Assembly: GCA_032027085.1 (NCBI GenBank)
Contig: JAVSMS010000001.1
Location: 4,689,730 to 4,753,729 of the forward strand
Length of the DNA stretch: 64,000 nucleotides
From: Pseudorhodoplanes sp.
GTDB taxonomy: Bacteria; Pseudomonadota; Alphaproteobacteria; Rhizobiales; Xanthobacteraceae
Direction of reading: 5' to 3'
The position numbers and the translations under genes were made by a program. Every line of letters begins with the position of its first letter. Position 1 is the first letter of the stretch. The notes under the pieces were generated by a model. The model searched no databases. It was not told the DNA's origin and was given only the letters and a program-made list of their open reading frames with translations. This document shows, piece after piece, positions 58,611 to 64,000 of the stretch.

Positions 58611-59723
58611 ATGCGCTCGCATGCCACTGCAACTGCCACCGTCATTCCCCAAGGGCCGTCTGCCACGCGCGCCCCGGAAATGCGGCTGGTTAGCCCTGCG
58701 GCCGTTCCGGCAGCCCTTCCCTCGCCCCTGCGGCTGATGGAGCTATCGAGCGGCTTCTGGGCCTTCAAGACACTTGCCGCCGCGCATGAACTCGGCCTGT
58801 TCGGCCTTCTCTCCGGCGGGCGAAGTATCACCGCCGGCGACTTGTCGCAAACCTTGAAAATCCATCCTCGTCCTGCCGAAATGCTGCTGACAGGCTGCGC
58901 TGCGCTTGGGCTTCTCGCCGGCGAAGACGGACGCTATCGCAACACCGCCCTGAGCGAAGCCTATCTCGTACCCGGTCAGCCGTATTATTTCGGCGGATGG
59001 GTCGAGATGGCGGACAAGCGCCTCTATGCCGGCTGGGGCAAGCTCGCCGAAGCGCTGCGCACCAATCGTCCAACCACATGGAATCCGGACACGCAGTCGT
59101 CTCTGTTCGACGGCGAAGACGCCAAGATGTTGGCGCTGTTTTGGGAGGCCATGCATTCACTGTCGATCATGACTGCTGGCGCACTCGGCCGCGCATATGA
59201 CTTTGGCCGCTATCGCCGGCTGCTCGACATCGGCGGCGGTTCCGGCGCATTCGACATCGCGCTGTGCACGCAATACCCCGCTCTTCACGCCGCAGTATTC
59301 GATCTCCCGCATGTCGTTGCGATCGCCGAACGCAATGTCGCAAAAGCCGGACTTTCAGCGCGCATAGAAGGAATCGGAGGCTCGTTCTTCGGCGCATTCC
59401 CCGACGGCTACGATCTGCACCTCTTCTCGATGATCATGCACGACTGGGACGTCGATAAGAACAGGACGCTGCTGCGCCGCTCCTACGAGACCCTCGCGCC
59501 CGGCGGCGCGGTGGTCATCAGCGAATTGCTGGTGAATGACGAGAAAACCGGACCGGCATCAGCTGCCCTCATGAGTCTCAACATGCTCATCGAAACCGAG
59601 GGGCGAAACTATACCGCCTCTGAATACACCGCCTGGCTCGCTGAAGCCGGATTCCGCGACATCGAAACCGTGCGGTTCGATGCGCCGGGAGCGAACGGAG
59701 CCGTCATCGGCCACAAGCGCTGA
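58611..59723 (+). CDS. O-methyltransferase (class II, acetylserotonin/hydroxyindole type)
   Basis: 370 residues. An N-terminal dimerisation/winged-helix domain (LMELSSGFWAFKTLAAAHEL; ITAGDLSQTLKIHPRPAEML) precedes the SAM-binding fold, with the glycine motif LLDIGGGSGAFDIAL, AVFDLPHVVAIAERNVAKAG and the catalytic-His region LFSMIMHDWDVDKNRTLL. It methylates a hydroxyl or carbon of an aromatic or polyketide-like compound; the substrate is unknown. GGAG lies upstream of ATG 58611. Confidence 0.9.
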   Translation: MRSHATATATVIPQGPSATRAPEMRLVSPAAVPAALPSPLRLMELSSGFWAFKTLAAAHELGLFGLLSGGRSITAGDLSQTLKIHPRPAEMLLTGCAALGLLAGEDGRYRNTALSEAYLVPGQPYYFGGWVEMADKRLYAGWGKLAEALRTNRPTTWNPDTQSSLFDGEDAKMLALFWEAMHSLSIMTAGALGRAYDFGRYRRLLDIGGGSGAFDIALCTQYPALHAAVFDLPHVVAIAERNVAKAGLSARIEGIGGSFFGAFPDGYDLHLFSMIMHDWDVDKNRTLLRRSYETLAPGGAVVISELLVNDEKTGPASAALMSLNMLIETEGRNYTASEYTAWLAEAGFRDIETVRFDAPGANGAVIGHKR

Positions 59724-59784
59724 CCCTCCAACAACTTGATGGTGGCTGCAGAACCACATCCGCCGTTCTGAAAGGACATTTATC

Positions 59785-60603
59785 ATGACCGACATTGTCG
59801 CCTACGTCTCTCAAAGCCCCTCGCGCTCGTGCTGGATCGCTGGCTTTCTGAAAGACGCAGTTCGACGCTTGATCGTGGCTCATCAGACGCGCCGCGCCTT
59901 AAGCGATCAGCCCGACGACCTCCTTCGAGACGTCGGACTGAACCGGAGCGAGATCGACTTCGTCGCCGACTCGCTGGCCTCCGGAGCTGGTGATCCCACA
60001 CGCGATCCGCAGGATCATCTCAACCGAAGCGCGGCCAGGCTCAGAGCAAAGCCACTCATTTTGGCCCGATCGGTTCGTCGTCTCGCACTAGTGGCGGCGC
60101 TCACCATCTCAGCTCTCGCTGCTGCTCCGTACGCCGCGTTTGCACAGAACGCGCAGATCAAGCGCGGCGAATACCTCGTGACGCTGGGCGGGTGCAACGA
60201 CTGCCATACGCCGGGATATTTCTTCGGCAAACCGGAAATGGCGCGTTTTCTCGGCGGCTCGGAAGTCGGATTTGAAATCCCCGGTCTCGGTGTCTTTTAC
60301 GGCCCGAACCTGACGCCGGACCCGGACACGGGGCTCGGCAAGTGGTCGGCGGATGAGATCGTCACTGCGATCACCAAGGGCCGCAGACCTGATGGCCGCA
60401 CGCTCTCGCCGGTCATGCCCTGGCACGCCTTCGCCAAGCTGTCGCGTCAGGACGCTTACGCCATCGTTGCCTTTCTTAAGAGCCTGCCGCCAGTCACGAA
60501 CAAGGTTCCCGGTCCCTTTGGGCCGAACGAATCGCCAACGTCATTCGTCATGAAAATCGTGCCGCCGCAGTCTGCGACAACGGGCCAATCAGACCAAAAA
60601 TAA
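59785..60603 (+). CDS. DUF1127-cytochrome c fusion protein, copy 2
   Basis: 272 residues, paralogous over its whole length to the protein at 54952. DUF1127 motif: TRRALSDQPDDLLRDVGLNR. Signal/anchor: LALVAALTISALAAAPYAAF. Heme site: GGCNDCHTPGYFFGK. Then VGFEIPGLGVFYGPNLTPD and LSPVMPWHAFAKL. Both paralogues end in a similar Pro-rich VPGPFGP-E-x-x-TSFVxKIVPP segment, perhaps a docking tail. A terminator follows the stop. Confidence 0.88.
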   Translation: MTDIVAYVSQSPSRSCWIAGFLKDAVRRLIVAHQTRRALSDQPDDLLRDVGLNRSEIDFVADSLASGAGDPTRDPQDHLNRSAARLRAKPLILARSVRRLALVAALTISALAAAPYAAFAQNAQIKRGEYLVTLGGCNDCHTPGYFFGKPEMARFLGGSEVGFEIPGLGVFYGPNLTPDPDTGLGKWSADEIVTAITKGRRPDGRTLSPVMPWHAFAKLSRQDAYAIVAFLKSLPPVTNKVPGPFGPNESPTSFVMKIVPPQSATTGQSDQK

Positions 60604-60618
60604 TCGCGAACAAAGACA

Positions 60619-60643
60619 AAGGGCCGCACAATGTGCGGCCCTT
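60619..60643. terminator. Bidirectional terminator between cytochrome c and leuA
   Basis: AAGGGCCGCAC (60619-60629) pairs with GTGCGGCCCTT (60633-60643) around a 3-base loop. It sits between convergent genes. Confidence 0.85.
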
Positions 60644-60664
60644 CCTTGTTTTGGTTCACTCAGA

Positions 60665-62224
60665 CTACTGCGCTGAGTGCTGCGCGTGGGTGCGCGCACC
60701 CCGCGCCATCAGCTTGTTGAGAGCGCCGAGATAGGCCTTTGCGGATGCAACCAGTGTATCCGGATCGGCGCCGCGTGAGGTGACTGCATAATCATTCTGC
60801 GCGAGCCGCACGGAGACTTCCGCCTGCGCGTCGGTGCCCTCGGTCACGGCGTGCACCTGATAGAGCTCGAGTTTTGCCTCATGCGGAATGATCGCTTTGA
60901 TCGCGTTGAACGTCGCATCGACCGGACCATTGCCGGTGGCCTGGATGGTCTGATGCCGGCCATCGATGTCGAGCTCGAGCGTCGCCGATTGCGGGCCGCG
61001 CGTGCCGGCGATCACCGTCAGCGATACGAGCTTGATGCGGTCCTGCGCCGTCGCGATTTCCTCGTCGACTAGCGCCTCGATGTCCTCGTCGTAGATGTGC
61101 TTCTTGCGGTCGGCCAGTGCCTTGAAGCGCACGAAGGCATCTTCCAACTGGTTGGAGCCCAATTTGTAGCCGAGCTCTTCCAGCTTATGCACAAAGGCGT
61201 GGCGTCCGGAATGCTTGCCCATCACCAGAGAGGTCTGTTTCACGCCGACGCTTTCCGGCGTCATGATCTCGTAAGTCTGGGTGTTCTTCAGCATGCCGTC
61301 CTGGTGGATGCCGGATTCATGCGCGAAGGCGTTCCGGCCAACAATCGCCTTGTTGTATTGCACCGGGAACGACGTCGCCGCCGACACGAGCTTGGAGGCG
61401 CGCGTCAGCATGGTCGCGTCGATATTGGTCCAGTAGGGCAAGACGTCGTTGCGCGTCTGGATCGCCATCACGACTTCTTCCAGCGACGCATTGCCGGCCC
61501 GCTCGCCGATGCCGTTGATGGTGCATTCGATCTGGCGCGCGCCGCCGGAAAGGCCGGCCAGCGAATTCGCAACCGCCATGCCGAGATCGTCATGGCAGTG
61601 CACCGAGAACACCGCCTTGTCGGAATTCGGCACGCGCTCGCGCACCATGCGGAACAACGCGGCGTATTCCTCCGGGGTGGTGTAGCCGACGGTATCGGGT
61701 ATGTTGATCGTCGTGGCGCCGGCCTTGATCGCGGCTTCCACACAGCGGCAGAGGAAGTCGTGTTCGGTGCGGGTGCCGTCTTCCGAGGACCATTCCACGT
61801 CGTCCGTGTGCATCCGCGCACGCGTCACCTGCGCGATCACCATCTCATAGACTTCGTGCGGCTCCTTCTGGAGCTTGTACTTCATGTGCACCGGCGAGGT
61901 GGAGAGGAAGGTGTGGATGCGTCTGCGCGCGGCCGGCTTGATCGCTTCGGCACAGCGATCGATGTCCTTGGGCGCCGCGCGCGAGAGGCCGCAGACCACG
62001 GCGTTCTTGGTGCGCTTGGCGATCTCGTTGACCGCGGCGAAATCGCCCTCCGAGGCGATCGGAAAACCAGCCTCGATGATGTCGACGCCCATCTGGTCGA
62101 GCAACTCCGCAACCTCGAGTTTCTCCTCGTGGGTCATGGTCGCGCCCGGGCATTGCTCGCCGTCGCGCAAGGTGGTGTCAAAGATGTAGACGCGGTCCCG
62201 GTTGGACTTGGTCTGCGCGGTCAT
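60665..62224 (-). CDS. leuA: 2-isopropylmalate synthase
   Basis: 519 residues from ATG 62224 (AAGGA upstream); the frame extends to 62371 but the family starts here. It condenses acetyl-CoA with 2-ketoisovalerate, the first step of leucine synthesis. [12 protein letters not shown] (about 16-27), the metal motif [18 protein letters not shown] and HESGIHQDG are present. The C-terminal LeuA dimer/regulatory domain (residues about 390-510) that binds leucine is complete. Core chromosomal gene, typical of the right-hand side of the window. Confidence 0.96.
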   Translation of the reverse strand: MTAQTKSNRDRVYIFDTTLRDGEQCPGATMTHEEKLEVAELLDQMGVDIIEAGFPIASEGDFAAVNEIAKRTKNAVVCGLSRAAPKDIDRCAEAIKPAARRRIHTFLSTSPVHMKYKLQKEPHEVYEMVIAQVTRARMHTDDVEWSSEDGTRTEHDFLCRCVEAAIKAGATTINIPDTVGYTTPEEYAALFRMVRERVPNSDKAVFSVHCHDDLGMAVANSLAGLSGGARQIECTINGIGERAGNASLEEVVMAIQTRNDVLPYWTNIDATMLTRASKLVSAATSFPVQYNKAIVGRNAFAHESGIHQDGMLKNTQTYEIMTPESVGVKQTSLVMGKHSGRHAFVHKLEELGYKLGSNQLEDAFVRFKALADRKKHIYDEDIEALVDEEIATAQDRIKLVSLTVIAGTRGPQSATLELDIDGRHQTIQATGNGPVDATFNAIKAIIPHEAKLELYQVHAVTEGTDAQAEVSVRLAQNDYAVTSRGADPDTLVASAKAYLGALNKLMARGARTHAQHSAQ

Positions 62225-62291
62225 TGAAAAGGTCCTTCTTCTCTCATGCGCCCTGTCGGGTTCCGGGCGCTCATTGGGGTTCAGATCCGGC

Positions 62292-62334
62292 CCCCTGAGT
62301 GCCCAGGCGCGCACGCCCAGCCGGCCCTCAGGGG
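62292..62334. promoter_or_regulatory. GC-rich inverted repeat in the leuA leader
   Basis: CCCCTGAG (62292-62299) pairs with CTCAGGGG (62327-62334), about 70-110 bases upstream of the leuA start. The leader is open in the leuA frame. An attenuator-like structure is possible, but no leucine-codon run is seen. Confidence 0.3.
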
Positions 62335-62577
62335 CTGATAAGAAGCAGACCGCCAAGAATGGTGAGGGCATGGCCCGGCAGAGGCTGAAAAGCCTCGACA
62401 GCCGTCGCGCGAAAAGTCAAAGGCGCACACATGCCCGAATATCCCTCGGAATTCTGACTCTAGCGTCGAGCAGAATGCCTAACGACGCGTAAAAGCCGGA
62501 AGTCACGTGATTTCCTTCTAGCGGAGGACGGGGCCGCCGGGCAAGGCCAAATCGCGCGCCCGGCCGGCGAGTCCCTG

Positions 62578-63492
62578 TTACCTCTTGTTCGGCTTGTTAT
62601 TTTTGCCTTTCGGCAACTCGGCGGCGAGGGCATCGCGAGCTTTCTGCATGTCCTCAAGCGCGCCCGCCGCCACCTTGGGAAAATGTAGGTCCAAGGCATC
62701 CATGGCCTCAACAATGGCGGAGGAAATTACGAGGCGGGTGAACCACTTATTGTCGGCCGGCACGACGAACCAGGGCGCGTACGGGCGGCTCGTTTCGCGG
62801 ATGCAATCCTCATAGAAACGCATGTACTCGCCCCAGAGCTTGCGTTCCTCGACATCTCCCAGCGAGAACTTCCAGTTCTTCGCGGGGTCGTCGAGCCGCG
62901 CCAGAAACCGCCGGGCCTGCTCCTCCTTTGAGACATGCAGCATGAATTTCAGGATGAGCGTGCCGTTGCGGGCGACATAGCGCTCGAAGGCGCGGATATC
63001 CTCGAAACGCTGCTCCCAGATATCCTTGGTGACGAGCTTTTCCGGCAGCTTCTGCTTCGCCAGAATTTCCGGGTGCGCGCGGACGACCAGCACCTCCTCG
63101 TAATAGGAGCGGTTGAACACGCCGATGCGGCCGCGCTCCGGCAGGCACATCGTGGTGCGCCACATGAAGTCGTGATCGAGTTCCTGCGAACTCGGCGCCT
63201 TGAAGGAGAAGACCTGGCATCCCTGCGGGTTGATGCCCGACATCACATGCTCGATGGCGCCGTCCTTGCCGGCGGCGTCCATCGCCTGAAAGATCAGCAG
63301 CACCGCCCAGCGGTCCTGCGCGTACAGCTTTTCCTGCAGCTTCGACATGCGCTGCACGCTGTCAGCCAGCATCTCCTTGGCTTCGTCCTTGTCCATAGAC
63401 AGACCGCAGCAATCAGCCGGGTCGATTTCCTTGAGACGAAACCTGTCGGGATTGTCGACGCGAAAGCGATCGGCGAGGTTTTCGAGCTTCAT
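62578..63492 (-). CDS. Polyphosphate kinase 2 family phosphotransferase
   Basis: 304 residues. PPK2 enzymes transfer phosphate between polyphosphate and nucleotides. The P-loop-like FQAMDAAGKDGAIEHV (Walker A at about 70-78), the SGINPQGC region, the lid motif RGRIGVFNRSYYEEVLVVR (about 119-137) and the C-terminal VPADNKWFTRLVISSAIVEA are all present. Single-domain length fits the PPK2 class that acts on nucleoside mono- or diphosphates; the class cannot be fixed by eye. Confidence 0.93.
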   Translation of the reverse strand: MKLENLADRFRVDNPDRFRLKEIDPADCCGLSMDKDEAKEMLADSVQRMSKLQEKLYAQDRWAVLLIFQAMDAAGKDGAIEHVMSGINPQGCQVFSFKAPSSQELDHDFMWRTTMCLPERGRIGVFNRSYYEEVLVVRAHPEILAKQKLPEKLVTKDIWEQRFEDIRAFERYVARNGTLILKFMLHVSKEEQARRFLARLDDPAKNWKFSLGDVEERKLWGEYMRFYEDCIRETSRPYAPWFVVPADNKWFTRLVISSAIVEAMDALDLHFPKVAAGALEDMQKARDALAAELPKGKNNKPNKR

Positions 63493-63501
63493 GAATGCAG
63501 T

Positions 63502-64000
63502 TCAGCCCGTGCCGGGCCGGTTGGCAAGTGCGTTCCGGCGATCCGAGAGAGCAGCCGTCACAAAAGGCGCCATGCCCGGAACGTAATCAGCCGGGCTGCG
63601 CACAATGTGCGCGTCGACCAATTCAGGCTTGCTCTCCCGAGCGATGTGATCGCGAATCCGCTGGCGCAAGATCTCAGCCGGTTGCCGCGCCCGCATCGGC
63701 TTCATCATGGCGATACGAGGACCGGCAAACACCGCAAGCCAGTGCGCATCGATTTCGAGTTCGTCTGTCGAAATACCCGTCTCCTCCAACAATTCACGAC
63801 ATGCGCTGTTCTTCAGATCAACTCGTCCATCCTTGACGTCATCCGGGTCCGGCGTCCCGCATGGAAAATAGATCTGTCCGGCATTGGCGGTCTGGCTGCC
63901 CATGACGCCCAAGACGTAACCGCCATCCGATCCCTGAAGCATCGCCGGCGCGAAACAATTACGGATGTCTTTGTCCGGAAATCCCCAGTCGCGCCAGGCG
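63502..64000 (-). CDS. NUDIX hydrolase, 5' end beyond the window
   Basis: The frame stays open to the window edge, and an internal ATG at 63942 is probably not the start. The NUDIX box is recognisable as G-x5-E-type spacing followed by ACRELLEETGI. The upstream part reads DWGFPDKDIRNCFAPAMLQG. It hydrolyses a nucleoside diphosphate-linked substrate, identity unknown. It ends nine bases before the PPK2 start and may form an operon with it. Confidence 0.82.
   Translation of the reverse strand, partial: AWRDWGFPDKDIRNCFAPAMLQGSDGGYVLGVMGSQTANAGQIYFPCGTPDPDDVKDGRVDLKNSACRELLEETGISTDELEIDAHWLAVFAGPRIAMMKPMRARQPAEILRQRIRDHIARESKPELVDAHIVRSPADYVPGMAPFVTAALSDRRNALANRPGTG

Noticed and set aside
61097-62227. 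Plus-strand 376-residue open frame opposite leuA
   Set aside because: Antisense shadow of a highly conserved gene in GC-rich DNA.

Overview
The window looks like alphaproteobacterial DNA, most likely Hyphomicrobiales (Bradyrhizobium/Rhodopseudomonas/Xanthobacteraceae relatives). The evidence is the high GC, the gene families (TctC and TAXI transport proteins, DUF1127, LTXXQ proteins, fused TRAP permease, UbiD/UbiX) and the class of IS remnants. I cannot name a species. The window has two parts joined at a tRNA-Lys(CTT) gene (46890-46965, minus strand, CCA encoded). Left of the tRNA 3' end is about 47 kb of mosaic accessory DNA. Right of it is compact, intact, chromosome-like DNA.

Accessory part. 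(a) 1-5500: a run of small overlapping genes of unknown function, a control-like region of competing inverted repeats, an AAA ATPase with a nuclease-like C-terminus behind a twin-palindrome operator, and a complete IS3-family element. (b) 5500-28000: an IS-scarred catabolic island. It holds UbiX and UbiD decarboxylase partners with an IclR regulator, a LysR regulator facing an ABC importer, and a GntR-controlled operon of two acyl-CoA dehydrogenases, a hydroxycinnamoyl-CoA hydratase/lyase homologue and an ADP-forming acyl-CoA synthetase. A divergent TctC binding protein, a FAD aromatic hydroxylase and an ACMSD-type amidohydrolase complete it. Together they suggest uptake, CoA activation, side-chain shortening, hydroxylation and decarboxylation of an aromatic (phenylpropanoid-like) acid. 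(c) 28000-46890: a plasmid-like module. It contains coupled small genes, a ribbon-helix-helix protein, at least 14 palindromic 23-bp repeats phased at about 22/45 bp, a ColE2-type replicase, tandem 237-bp repeats, integrase debris, a large secreted protein with mirrored domains, a Myb-like six-repeat protein split over three frames, a DEDD exonuclease and metallophosphoesterases. Two metallophosphoesterase copies are broken.

A second, identical copy of the IS3-family element sits inside the palindrome array with a clean 4-bp target duplication. Removing it restores the array's 45-bp spacing.

Chromosomal part (46890-64000): a small membrane protein, two LTXXQ periplasmic proteins flanking a TAXI-TRAP transporter, two TetR regulators with NTF2-like and metallo-beta-lactamase neighbours, and two paralogous DUF1127-cytochrome c fusion proteins. 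Also present are a DUF4344 metallopeptidase, a proline-rich repeat protein, a LysR regulator, an O-methyltransferase, leuA, a PPK2 polyphosphate kinase and the end of a NUDIX hydrolase.

The most unusual content is the phased palindrome array with its replicase, the hydratase/lyase homologue lacking both phenol-binding tyrosines, the DUF1127-cytochrome c fusions and the six-repeat Myb-like locus.
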